This document shows positions 48,898-60,316 of a DNA stretch of 64,000 nt, one piece after another (the first letter of the stretch is position 1; each line of letters opens with the position of its first letter). This DNA comes from Haemaphysalis longicornis (lineage: Eukaryota > Arthropoda > Arachnida > Ixodida > Ixodidae). Under the pieces are notes generated by a model that was not told where the DNA came from, ran no database searches, and was given only the letters and a program-made list of their open reading frames with translations. Position numbers and translations under genes: made by a program. The stretch is from the NCBI GenBank assembly GCA_013339765.2, contig CM023457.1, forward strand, positions 29,408,909-29,472,908, in the 5' to 3' direction.

Positions 48898-51450
48898 GAT
48901 TGGATTGGATTGAACAACTTTTTTATTTGGCCAGATTTGTCGCTTAGCCGTCGGTCAGGAGTCCTTTGTCCCTGGCGGCGGTGGTGGCTATCTGTACGAG
49001 CCGGATCTGGATACCCGGGTCGGATCTGAGTAGCGCGGTCTCCCGCTGCTCCTTGGAACTTATGCTGAGTGCAGGCTGCCCTGCCTTACTGCTTTGCGGG
49101 TCATTTCTCCGGAGAGGGCAAGACCATACCATGTGATGTAGGTCAGCCCTGTCACCGCACGCCTTGCATTTATCTGAATAGAGCTCTGGGTAAAATCGGA
49201 TGTAAGCCACTGGATTGGGGAAACAATCTGTCTGCAGCCGTCGCCATGCTACTGACTGCCATTTGCTCAGTGTCTTGTCTGGGGCTGGGTATTTGACCCT
49301 TTCCAGTCTATAGTGGTCAACTATGTCTCTGTAGAACACCAGCCTGTCCCTTCCTGACTGTCGTATTGAGTGCTCGTCTGTGTCAGGTGTTTCGACATCG
49401 GCTCAGTCAATGAAACCTCGAGCCGCGTCATGCGCACACTCATTCCCGGCTAGGCCAGAGTGGGCCGGTGCCCATATCAGTTGTATTCTGCCGTCTCGCT
49501 CCATAGTCAAGCCGGATTTTAGAATACGAAACACCTCGGGTGAGATGCAGCCCCTCGCGTAGTTTAGTATGGCCGACTTGGAGTCGCTTACTATAACTTT
49601 GGTCTTAGAGGACGCGTCCATTGCCAGGGCAATGGCCACCTCCTCGCCAACATCCGGGTTCGTCGTCCAGACCGAGCCGGAGGCGATGCAATCGCCCTGT
49701 CGATTCACTACCGCTAAGGCCATAGCGTCGTGGCTGGTATATTCGGCGGCGTCCACGTACATCACGTCCTCGGATTTCGCGTATCTTTTCTGCAGAGCCA
49801 TGGCTCAGGCCTATCGTCACTCCTCGTTATGTACCGGATGCATGTTCTTAGGGATTGGAGGTATACGTATGTGGGTCCCTATCTCCGCTGGTATTTCGAC
49901 TTTCGCGCCTTGCGCACCTCTGTGGTTTATGTTGAGAGAATCTAGTATTTTCCTCCCTGTCTGACTCTTAGAAAGCCGTTCCTTTTTGGCGGTTAGGTGG
50001 GCTTCCATGTGCTCACTAAGGTTGTTATGGAGGCCGAGCGCTTCAAAGCGTGCGTTCGATGCAGTTACAGGTATACAGAGGGCTTGTTTGTGCGCTCTCC
50101 TTATCATAGCGTTTATTTTGTTCTCCTCGTCCCGCTTTAGGTTCAGGTACGGGGTAACGTACGTGATTCTACTTAAAACAAAAGCCTGCACCAATCTTAT
50201 TAGGTTATGCTCTTTCAATCCGTGGTGCCTGTTTGCGATGCGCGAGATGAGCCGAATTGTTTGATGGACGCTTTTTTCCAGCGCGCGTATGGTTTCTATG
50301 TTGTGCCCATTGGCCTGAATTCTTAGGCCCAGGACCCTGCTACTCTGAACTGTCTGGATACGCTGCGTACCACCTGCAAAAAGGTGAATGTTTGGAGTGG
50401 TCGAGTCGGTTTTGCGCCCTCTGCTGATCGAACGGTATATTAGTAGCTCCGATTTTTGTTGGGAGCAACTCAAGCCTTTCCGTCCTACATACCCCTCTAC
50501 AGCCTCGATCGCCCGTTGTAGAGTGTCCAGTACATGCCCGTCGCTACCCCCGGCCACTCAGAGCATGACATCATCGGCGTACAGGCTGTGATATAGTCCC
50601 TCTATGTGTGTTTAGGATTTCTGGGAGACCCATCACAGCCACGTTGAAAAGGAAGGGCGAGAGGACAGACCCCTGAGGCGTACCTCTTCTCCCGAGCTCC
50701 AAAGTGGCCGATTGGAGCCCCCCTATGGTAAATGTAGCCGCTCGATCCGTAAGAAAGTTCCTGACGTATTCATACGTCTTGCGGCCTATTCCTAGTTTCT
50801 CCATGTTCTCTAAAATAGCCGAGTGTTTTACGTTGTCGAAGGCCTTGGTTAGGTCGAGCCCCACAATTGCCCTAGTATCTAAAGGGGAACAATTATCTCC
50901 GTCAATGAAATTGTGCTTAAGCCTGAGCATGACGTCTTGCGTTGACAATTTTGGGCGAAAACCTATCACCACTTCGGGAAAAGGCCCCTCCTCTTCTGCG
51001 TATCTATTAAGCCTTTTCAATATGACATGTTCCATTAGTTTACCTACGCATGACGTAAGTGATATGGGTCTTAGGTTCTCTATCTGAAACTTTTTACCGG
51101 GCTTCGGGATCATCACCACCTTGGCTGTTTTCTACTGCCCCGGAATTTGACCTCGTTCCCAGCACACGTTCATGCACCGGGTCAAGGCCCCTACAGAGAC
51201 TTCGTCTAGGTTGCGCAGCATCATCGTTATGCCGTCTGGGCCCGGGGAAGATCTGGTGCGGAGGTCCTGAATGGCACCTCGTACTTCCCCCACCGTGATG
51301 GGATGGTCCATGAATTCATTCTCCTTGCCCATGTATGTTTTAAGCTCCTCTTTGGCGTTCGTCCCTATGTATCTATCACGAAGTGTTTCTATTAGGTCAT
51401 CGTCCGACCCTTCGAATCGGTGCAGTAAGAGCTGGCGCGAGAGTATTTAT
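48898..51450 (-). pseudogene. I-group LINE, nearly complete RT-RNase H ORF2, recently dead
   Basis: Best-preserved LINE in the window, read right to left from ~51450. RT blocks: RTRSSPGPDGITMML (~51240), KTAKVVMIPKPGKK (~51110), LDLTKAFDNVKH (~50840, motif A Asp), RRGTPQGSVLSPFLFN (~50670) and LYADDVML (50560-50585). RNase H: MYVDAAEY (~49750), EEVAIALAMDA (~49640), VIVSDSKSAI (~49590) and WAPAHSGLAGNECAHDA (~49445), so D-E-D-H are all present. Zinc knuckle: CKACGDRADLHHMVWSC (~49130). Stop at 48944-48946, then AATAAAAAAG and a (CAATC)n tail at 48898-48912. Defects: one frameshift just before YADD and in-frame stops at 51132, 50558, 49817, 49811, 49805 and 49403. 5'-truncated, with no endonuclease. 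Confidence 0.9.
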
Positions 51451-51604
51451 TTTTTTCAAGGATGACAATAGGAGGGAGAAGCAGGTATTAGGTTTTTGTT
51501 CTCCTTCCTATGGCTGATGGCGTTTTGCGAATTGGCTTCAATTTCAATGTGTCGTATTTGCTTGGTGCACACAGTATTGATCAGAACAGGTGAGGCTTTA
51601 TATT

Positions 51605-52366
51605 GTTAAAGTAGATAGTCTTTCTTGGGCTACTTAAACGCAGAAATTCTGGTCTGTATGCCTGTTTGTCTGTCTGCCTGTGTGTCTGTGACTCGATTCA
51701 CCCACCCGGCCAACGTGAAACAGAAGCTGCGCAATAGTCTTATATATCTCCATCCAAACCTAATGTCTAAGCCTGGTTGTAATCTTCATACTTTTCAACA
51801 ATGTTGAACAAGAACAAGACATTACCCAAATGTGATGCAGAATATCAATGCATACAGGATATTTGCAGTGTTCTTTTACTTTAAAAAATATGAATGCTTG
51901 GCTTTTGCGATATCAACTGAAATACTACATTAACTGCAGAAAATCGTCGCCTGCTGTTGCCCGCGCCACTACAGCTTCTGGTGGAACTTTAAGGAATAGA
52001 ACGGCAACACTAAAGAAAGGTTCCACTAGACAGGTTTCGCGTTCCGCTTGGAATGCACGTGCAGCAGGGCAACGTGGCTCTATAAACACTGTAGTATGGT
52101 GCCTCGAATGACGGGCGTCTTCACCGTACGGCAGCGCTGGCATTAAGGCACCCGACTTGGAGTAGTGGAACGCGGTAAATTTAAATTGACTTGAGCAGAC
52201 CTCGAGCGTATTATCTTGGGAGTAAGTAGGCGGTAGAGAAACATCATGACAGGTAAGCTGGAAAGAGAAGAGAGGCGTTTACATGGCAGGGGTGCCAGTC
52301 GACTATCGTCTTTCGTCGACATTTGCAACAAAAGGAGCAGATCGACGCGGGCATTTTTTTTTTTTC
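51605..52366 (+). repeat. Third, diverged partial copy (C) of the large repeat
   Basis: Aligns with A 44268-45145 and B 61570-63290. Shared blocks include TAGTCTTTCTTGGGCTAC, GCGCAATAGTCTTATATA, GGTTTCGCGTTCCGCTTG, AATTTAAATTGACTTGAGCA and CGTCGACATTTGCAAC. It lacks every A- and B-specific insertion and so gives the ancestral empty sites. It ends in a T run at 52351-52365. Divergence is visibly higher than between A and B. Confidence 0.8.
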
Positions 52367-52369
52367 ATG

Positions 52370-53805
52370 TTAATTTTCACACATTGTATGTTTTATTACG
52401 AATAATTAACTGAAACCGCGACTGAAACCTTTCGGGTATCTCGGAGCTGTCATTTATTATGTCGTTAGCCCGCAAGCATCAGCTCGCGCATGACTGAGTT
52501 TAAGCTAGTTGTCTTCGTCGCAGTATCCAGAAGAATCAACCAGGGAGACAAAGGGTACAAATATGGAGAATTAGACTTCGACATGTCACGAAAATTTTGA
52601 TTTTTCTGAATTTTTCTGATATGACGGCGTCTGATTTCAGTGACAAATTGAATCCACGAAGGGACATTGAGGGAAGCGAAACGTGATGCACGCTGTGTAT
52701 GCGGTTCTACGCAGATCCTATTATTTAGTAAAATATTATACTGAGCCCCACTGTAGAAATTGTTTGTCATTATAGAAATTTGCGGCGAAACTGGCTTACG
52801 GGCACTCGATCTGGACGCCGCAGGAAATGTTCGACATCACATTCAGCGAATTTTCTGCTTTTTGTTTGTTATGAGCATGCAAATTCGTGGCTCTTAGGAA
52901 AACCTGCGCAAAAACAAAAAAAGTAAGATATCGGCTCGAGGATGGGTAATTCCTATTACTTTTATAACGTGTCATTCATTTGGATTCAGCTTTTTTTCTT
53001 CCTAAATAAAAAAAACTGAATTTATGGATCAAAATACTCATGCATTTTTAGTCAATACAAAAAGTAGGATGGAATCAACCCTCGCGGGTCAAGATAGAAA
53101 GGAATATTTTGAGAAAAAAAACTAATCTTCTTTCAACGTACCAAAACATAAAAAAATGAGTATTTTTTCAGTATATACACCCAGTTTATTGCGCTTACCG
53201 TTCAAGGTAGGCTTTCTCATACGAAACCCCTCCAAAAATTATAAAATAGTGCCGCCCTAATGAAAAATCGGTTGTTTTTTTAAGATTTCACTCGCTTTCG
53301 CAGGATCTGTTCGTTGTTAATGCATTTCTTAAGCCTTAATTTTCGGGACTTCGTAATCCCTGCGGCTATCTGCATCCTATCGCAGTATATCCTACGCAGG
53401 AAATTTGAATAGCGCCAAAAATGAGTAGGCGAAAGAGGTTCGTGTAGTGCACGTACAAATAACTCTACATTGAACTGGAAAGAGCGTTAAAGAGCAGATG
53501 AAGTGACAGAGCTTCATTATTCTCGTGTAGAGTGTACTGAACACATGCGCTTATTCCAGCGAAGTCATTTGGCGCTGCTGAATACAAATTAGTGAGCTCG
53601 CATTCTCCAGCATTCATTCTCCCCTATGCGCGGTGTGTCCGCCGCATGTAGTACGAGCATTCCAGAGAACTCTCTGAAGCGGGGAAAGCCTCTTCGTGGA
53701 TGGAATGCCAAACAAAAGTGCGGATTCATGCTGAAGTGCTATTGTATCCATGGTTCGGTGCTTGAAGGGAGACTTGGAACACTCGTAACAAATACGGCAG
53801 TAACT
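52370..53805. other. Anonymous AT-rich sequence
   Basis: No motif-bearing frame and no repeat with clear ends. Confidence 0.45.
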
Positions 53806-53808
53806 TAG

Positions 53809-54446
53809 GTTGCGATTGAAGAGGCCCGAGGATTCAGCTACCAGGCCGACTTCGGAGACAACGTGCCGTCATAGACGGGGGAGAGGGACAGGCTGGCTAC
53901 ACATCAAGAAATTACCCAGCATTATAGATTAGGCCGACGCACACTTGCAGCCGCTCATCGTACACTTAGCAGAAGGCAATCGGTTGCATGGCGCAGGGTA
54001 CAATCGAACACCTTCCCACACCCCGCCCTGTGACACCGACTATTTCCAGAGATATACACAGATAAGTGCAAGTGGTGCGGCGCCGGAGCCGCCACCGCTC
54101 CGGCGTGTCCCAGTTTACTGGGACGTGTCCTGGAACGTGTCCCAGTTTACTGGGACGTGTCCTGGCACGTGTCCCAGTTTACTGGGACGTGTCCCAGTAT
54201 ACTGGGCGTGTCCCAGTAAACCGGAGACACCAGGTGTACGCATTTCGAGGCACGAGCAATGGGAGGCCGCGCTGCTTAGCTCCCAACCCGACGTCCAAAC
54301 AGCAGTCGTCCAGCTGGCGGAAGACGCCGCCAGGGCCCATGGGTTCCTGACCGCCGTCTGAAGGGACGCGGACACTGCCAATCCCGAGCAATAACTCCGT
54401 CTTAACAGAGACCACTATAATGAAGTTTGTTCATCATCATCATTGG
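53809..54446 (+). pseudogene. I-group LINE ORF2 C-terminus and 3' end
   Basis: The plus frame from ~53809 reads EEARGFSYQADFGDNVP, stop (53872), then RDRLATHQEITQHYRL and RRQSVAWRRVQ. This parallels RDRLVFYRDIVDHYRLERV and KWQSVAWRRLQ in the LINE at 48.9-51.4 kb. A second stop (54031) precedes HRLFPEIYTDKCKWCG, the first half of the zinc knuckle. The frame is then interrupted by a minisatellite and resumes with EQWEAALLSSQPDVQ and AARAHGFLTAV, stopping at 54359-54361. The 3' UTR ends with AATGAAG and a TCATCATCATCAT tail. Strongly 5'-truncated and inactive. Confidence 0.8.
54106..54222. repeat. ~33-bp minisatellite with palindromic core inside a LINE frame
   Basis: Units of GTGTCCCAGTTTACTGGGAC plus GTGTCCTGGAAC repeat about three and a half times. 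The core CCCAGTTTACTGGG is a near-palindrome. It sits where the second half of the LINE zinc knuckle should be. Confidence 0.85.
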
Positions 54447-54449
54447 CTT

Positions 54450-55500
54450 CTTAACGTGTTCTGAACGTTAATACAGCTTCGTTGGTGACGAAGAGCTCTC
54501 TCTCGTTTTATTTTCTCTTGAAAATGCGCAAAGCGTGTTTTCTCGCAATGGCTATTGGAAAGAACAAACCAATAAACAAGGCTCGTGTTCCGTGGATTAT
54601 CGAACTTTCTGGGAAATTCCAATCCCTGCAGTAGACAGAATCCGTTCACATTAATTTATCCCGCTCTCTGTGCAGATCGAACGGATGAGCTGAAAGCGCA
54701 GGACAACAAGCACGTGCGCCACGCTAGAGGTGAATCGTAAAGGGGGCGGAATTTTAATTTCACTGCCCGCTTTCAAAGGCCGCAGGAAAGTTTTTTACAC
54801 AATTTAGAATATCCAACTGCGTAACTCAACGCCTAAACTAGAACTGGTATACATGTAAAGACACCAGAACCTACTGGCTAAACAGAAACTAGGGCGGGAA
54901 TTATTTATTTTATATTTAAAAAATGTTTTTTTCCTTCAGTTTTTTTCAGCTAATTCACATCTAAAATGCTGTATGTAAAGGCAACCATGAAATGCCTAAG
55001 GATACATAGATCCCAAAAGCTTTTCGAGTGGCACCTAGACAATCGACGAGACATTTCTGTGCGCAATAAATATCTGTCCAAGAAATCACGGGGTTATCAA
55101 GGCGAAAGCCTTTAAGTGCGTGCGCCATTGTGCGTCGAACCATGGTTGTTGTAGTTGTTTCCCGGTACAGAAAATGGCCCCAACTGCAAAGAGAAAATTA
55201 ATTCCTCTTTTTTCTTTATTTGACTGCGCTACCAACACCCGCTGACAAAGATTTAATAAAAGATAAGCCAGTGCTCACAGCGTGACAAGTGAACCTGGCG
55301 GTACGGGAATAGAACAGGTTCACCAAAGCCGCAAAGATATCAGCCTTCAGGGAAGCTATGGCTTGCGTCACCAGTCTGCCTGTTTGAATTTAGGAGCGAC
55401 GTAGTGCGCTAGGTCGTTTTCATTAAATAATTAATTCATAATTAAATAATAAATAATTATAATTATTTAATTATATTAATTAATATTTAATTCATTCATT
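54450..55500. other. Anonymous sequence ending in an ATTAATT-rich tract
   Basis: 55425-55500 is almost pure A/T (ATTAATTAAATAAT and similar). An AAGGCGAAAGCCTT hairpin with GAAA loop lies at 55099-55112. No gene seen. Confidence 0.45.
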
Positions 55501-55504
55501 CATT

Positions 55505-55765
55505 TCAACCAGAGAGAAGATTTCTTGGGTCGACAGGCAAAAGACACCACCTATCTACGTACTGCATTTCTTTGTTCACTACGTTCGGAAAGCAGTTTCG
55601 ATCTAGAAAAATAGTTGAGAAAGTGTTGCAGAGTGCCTGTAAGTTTGGATCTTCGATGGGAAGCACAGTGCCTCTATGCCGCCGTGTGAAAAGGCAGGTT
55701 CCGTTCAGCCGAGCGTGATGAGTTACCCTCATTGCTTCCAGGCATGACACGGAATGCCTGAGCTA
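55505..55765 (-). CDS. Possible exon of a Cys-containing protein, unrecognised
   Basis: A minus frame of ~86 codons, starting after GAGACTAG (a possible 3' splice AG) and ending in TGA at 55505. It reads SCLEAMRVTHHARLNGTC at the start and RWCLLPVDPRNLLSG at the end, with five cysteines fairly evenly spaced (SC, TC, LC, NC, WC). That spacing resembles small secreted arthropod proteins, but I cannot assign a family. The polypyrimidine tract upstream is weak and the length is not significant by itself. Confidence 0.25.
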
Positions 55766-55769
55766 GTCT

Positions 55770-56050
55770 CGAAACATACGCCCGTCACGCGTGCATAGAT
55801 AGACCGGAAATCGACTTCCAGATGTAGTTTAATAAAATGCCTTCAGTGCAGCCTTGAGCCAGTAGTAGTCTTCAGGGGATAAATAAATGCATGATAAACT
55901 TGATTCCCAAGACATCGTGCGTTACTCGTACGCAGATGTTTCTGTAGGGCGATCTGCACTGGCGCAATCGCCCGTGTTTAGTAGCGTAAGCTACACTGGC
56001 CGAGGTTCAGCAGTTTCGCGTGCACCTTCAAGGGCCGTGCTGAGAAAGCG
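55770..56050. other. Anonymous sequence
   Basis: Nothing recognisable before the pentamer array. Confidence 0.4.
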
Positions 56051-56053
56051 GGA

Positions 56054-56300
56054 GGAGAATTGGAGTGGATTGGATTTGGATTGGATTGCCATGGCTTGGA
56101 TTTGGATTTGAATTGGCTTGGCTTGGATTTGTATTGAATTGAATTAAGTCGGACTGTATTGAATTGAATTGGAAATCCAATGTAATTGGAGTACGGGTGT
56201 GTAGAGAATTGGGTCTGCACATTCGCCGGTGTGCACACTCCAGAGGAGTGACGTCATAGCAGCGGCAGATGTGCTGGCGCCGGCGCGTGCCCAGTTGTGT
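56054..56300. repeat. GGATT array plus GC-rich partner module, second locus
   Basis: A degenerate TTGGATTTGGATTGG array (56054-56175), ~70 bp of spacer, then GTCATAGCAGCGGCAGATGTG and CTGGCGCCGGCGCGTGCCCAG. Matches 34879-35110 in content and order. Confidence 0.6.
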
Positions 56301-56400
56301 GCCTTGGTTGCGCAGTAGCCAAGTTGACGCTGTGCCGGAGCCGCTTGATAGCCGTTTCGCGTGGCTCCTGGAGAGCCGTGCTTCGCATGCGCGAGGAGCA

Positions 56401-56480
56401 GTGATTGGAACGGACTGGACTGGACCGGACTGATTGGATTCGATTGGACTCGACTGGACTGGACTGGATTGAATTGCATT
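56401..56480. repeat. Further GGACT/GGATT pentamer array
   Basis: GATTGGAACGGACTGGACTGG and similar units, following GTGCTTCGCATGCGCGAGG. It appears to be a second tail of the same dispersed element family, about 100 bp from the first. Confidence 0.6.
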
Positions 56481-56481
56481 G

Positions 56482-57245
56482 GGAATCGCTTAAGCAGCAG
56501 TAAGCTTGATAATCAGCTAATCTTAGACAACCAGGAAACCTAAGAATAGCCAGCTGAACCTTAGGTAACGCTACGTATATCCTGGCATAGCCGAGCTAAG
56601 CCACTGCTAATTTTTTTCCGTCACTAAGGCCGTCATTTTCTGAATGCATTTGTTATCCCTGTGTATGCAATTCATACATAATGTTTGCGTAATGACACCG
56701 TAATATCGACTTCATTCTGTTTCATTTTGCTACTGGTTTACTCTACTTTTCTCTGTGTTAGTTATCCGCAGGTTTCTTCATCTTGCACGAAGACTTCGTC
56801 TCTTATCGATCTTTCTCTTACTTTTCTAAAGACTAGTGTCCATGTGGCGTGTATCCCTCGATGTCTGCATTATAGAATAGCAAAGCAGCTGCGTCTGTTC
56901 TCAAGAGAGAGACTTCGTTCAGGCTGAGAAGAGAGCTCGTTGTTTTCGTTTCTTGTCTGTTGGGAAGCTTTTTTTCTTTCCGGTCGAATCAATACTTTTT
57001 GCGGAGCCACTCGCTGGCAGTGCGAGGATCATATCGAATACATATCAATGAGTCGCCTCGTCTCGAATATGAAGAGGAATTCCGACGCGCTATAGAAAAG
57101 CGAACTATAGAAAACCTGAACAATTCAAGGGATCCGCATTTTTCAATAAGACCATAACAGGCTTTTTTCGGGCTTAGATTTCCTGCAACGAGACAGACAC
57201 GCTAGCTCCAACACTAAACATGCGAAAATTCGCATAGAATAGTTG
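56482..57245. other. Anonymous sequence
   Basis: No gene or repeat recognised. Confidence 0.4.
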
Positions 57246-57246
57246 C

Positions 57247-57405
57247 AATGAATGAATGATGAATGGATGGACGTACGAATGAATGAATGAATGAATGAAG
57301 GAAGGAAGGAAGGAAGGAAGAAGGAGGAAGGAAGGAAGGAAGGAAGAATGAATGAATGAATGAATGAATGAATGAATGAATGAATGAATGAATGAATGAA
57401 TGAAT
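57247..57405. repeat. (GAAT)n/(GAAG)n compound microsatellite
   Basis: GAAT units, a GAAG block at about 57298-57345, then GAAT units again. Frames across it (Ile-His-Ser-Phe) are artefacts. Confidence 0.95.
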
Positions 57406-57762
57406 CAAAATATTTTGTGAACGAATTAATAAAATCCACGTACCAAATATAACGAAAAATCTTTGCTAATGTATAGTAGTTCAAAACAATCGCGAAACTG
57501 CGCCGGCCCTTCTTGTTGTTTCCAGAAGGTCATAGCTTGATTTTTGGTAAACCAAAGTGTAAAGTGTAGAGGTGGGACAAAGCTTGAACGTTTTATGCTG
57601 GTGCATGGGTGGTTTTATGTGGGATGCATTATGTGCGCAGTATTAAGGAACTACGCGTTTATTTTCTCTTAAGTCGAACTATTCCGTGCCTCTCAGAACG
57701 ACTCAGTTTCAAACTCGAGGTTACAGCCGCCTTCAGGGTGATGCCCTTGCGTTTGCTGTTAA

Positions 57763-58267
57763 AGGAGCCATGAAGACAAAATACAAGTTGGGTTTATTGG
57801 AAAGACTGCTTGGTCCCGATAACAATGATACCAATATCATCGCAATCTTCGAACAAATAACGGAGATATTAAAGAAAACGTGTGAAGCAGTCGCGACCCG
57901 CTAGCCAATTTCCCGCAACTTTTCTATGACGTCACGGAACCTTGTTTGTGCGATTGGCGGCCGCCTAACTGATCTGTCGCGACGACACATGACTGGACGT
58001 CTGTAATGGGGCCTCTAGTTCCATTTTACCGCATCACTTGAATGCCAACGTGCAGTTAACGCACTGAAAATTATGTTTTATTGGCGGCCCGTATGACGTC
58101 ATTCTTGCTCATAACACGTCACTGTGGCGCAAAATTTGAAAGTTTTTAAATACTTCTTGCTTTTTTTCGTTAAAAAACATTTTTTGTGGCTGTAATGGAG
58201 CTGAGTGGGATACTGAAGCCTAGTTCTTTCAAATTAAACGAAGTTGTATTTTCTGTTCATAGCTCCT
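57763..58267 (-). mobile_element. TTAA-flanked MITE, copy 2 (inverted relative to copy 1)
   Basis: A 505-bp element matching 25372-25878 in reverse complement over its whole length. Landmarks are GGCGGCCGCCTAACTGATC, CATGACTGGACGTCTG and GAAGTTGTATTTTCTG. It starts AGGAGCCATGAAG and ends ATAGCTCCT, flanked by TTAA at 57759-57762 and 58268-58271. The 72-codon frame at 57686-57904 is incidental. Confidence 0.8.
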
Positions 58268-60267
58268 TTAAGGCACAAAAAACGAGGGCGACGTAACTTC
58301 ACGTAAACTGGTTACACAATAGACGGTTACCTTCCGGGTTTTTCTGTTTGCTTTTGTCCTCGTTCTCTGACGATTCGGCATACTTTCTTGCCGTGTTATG
58401 GTCTATTGCAACTTTGGGTCTAGCCATCCTGACACGAGGCCACCTGAGTCACCGGCTAGGTCCGCAGTTAATGCCAACACGTCCAGATCCATCGCTTGCG
58501 CGGACCTTAGCACAGCCAAATACCAAGGAAATAGCACGAGAAAAGCTTGACCAGACCATCAAACACGCTTTGACTGATGCTGGTTACAATAATTTATCAT
58601 TTATCTGTTATCATACGCAGTGTAATTTCAACAAAGTTATACAAGCCGTTCACATATATTTTTTCCATTGTCGACAGCTCATTGCTAAGCAAGGGTAGTT
58701 CGTTCATTTGATTGCGCTAATGTGGGTTGACAGAAAGAGTATGAAGTTGAAGCAGAAATGCTGTAAGTGCGACGAAGAAAACTGAAATCAAAATACTAAT
58801 ATATGTTGTATGTATTCTCTAATTATCCAGTCATACGAATAATCCAGTGATTAAGCAATTCCATAAAAATACTAGCTTTTCTGACGAGTGCGTAACTAAA
58901 ACAGAGTTGAGTCGACTAAGAGCATGAGGCTATAAATAGTACAAGCTGTTTGTACGCACTGAATTCGATTGAAAAGAAATGAATAGATATTTAGACAACA
59001 GCAACAACAACCACCCCAAAACTTTCCGCCAGGCTGGGCTAGCGGCCACGCCGCAATTTCTTCACGATTGGTTGTGTCTGGCATTGATGAGATTTCGTAA
59101 AACTCCTACAAAACCACGAACCTTGAATTAACTAAACACAAACCTCATTCGCTTTCGCTTTAAATGAATTCGACGCGGAAGCGAATACTGCTTGTGTTCT
59201 TTCGTTTTCTTTAAGAAACTTCTGATATTTCAAAATAGAATTATCGCACATTCTGCAGCCTCTGGGCTCCAGAAGAGTCGACGCAACGAGGCGCCACCTC
59301 ACAACGAGACAATGCCGTAAAGCGGTTGCCACTCCAACGCAGATCAGGGCTCATTTTCGGTTTCTTTCTTTCTTTCATGCTATAGAACACAATCACACAT
59401 CGCTAGTCGAAGTTCCTCAAATGCCGCGTATTCCGGATAAATATTTGTTTCCTTTGCACGCTTCGCAAAATCCATTTCAAACCTTTATCTGAAACTGAAT
59501 TCTTTTGCAAAGATTTGTTCGTTGCTCCGCACTACATTTTACGGGAGCCTGTGCGCACACGTATGTGAATTTCGACGCCTAAGTGCTCCCGGATCCTTGA
59601 ATTGCATAAGTGAGATTTCTGATTGTTGGTTTGTACTTGCATATGCTCACGCACAACGGGTGCACAGTCTTTCAAGAGTTCCCCTCTTTCGAAAGGAAAT
59701 CGTGCGTGTATGTAGGGCTATAACTCCGGCACGTGGCCAATATGATCCTTGTCATTTCAGGACGTCGTTGATATCGGTGGCGACTCCCTGACCTGTTCTC
59801 TTTTGTTTACGCCCGCTACAAGAAATCAGAACAGAATGGAAGCGTTTGACGTTCTTCGATGTACAGGATGAACGGCACTTTCACTGGTAGTAGAAATGTT
59901 TGCTGCAAATCCCTAAAGAGAGCCTAATCTCCATTTACTCCATAAAAACAAATAAATGTTTTGCTTCCGCCTGTTATGCGTTTTTGTGGAAAGGCAAGGA
60001 GTAGGACGGTTTGTTTCTTTTCGCTATTTTTTAATCGTATTGCAATATTTCTTGCGGTATTTTTATTTAGTCTACGTTTTTTTAAGCAGATTTTTTAGAT
60101 GTGTATTTTTTATTTCGTGAGTTTATTTTTGTAAATTATCTTGATTTTATTATTTGCTGGGTTTTCAAAATTCTCTTCGACCAGTTCTCTCCATTTACGC
60201 TTTTATAACGATTAAATCTGTTACCCGCGCAACCTTCTAACTTTGGTGAGAAGACAGGGCGTTCCTG

Positions 60268-60316
60268 GCTGGGGTGTGGGGGAGGGGGCGGAGGGGTTGG
60301 GGGGGGGGGGGGGGTA
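60268..60316. repeat. G-rich tract in copy B
   Basis: Long G runs (including a run of about 16) at the position equivalent to 42961-42997 in A. The length difference indicates slippage since duplication. Confidence 0.8.
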
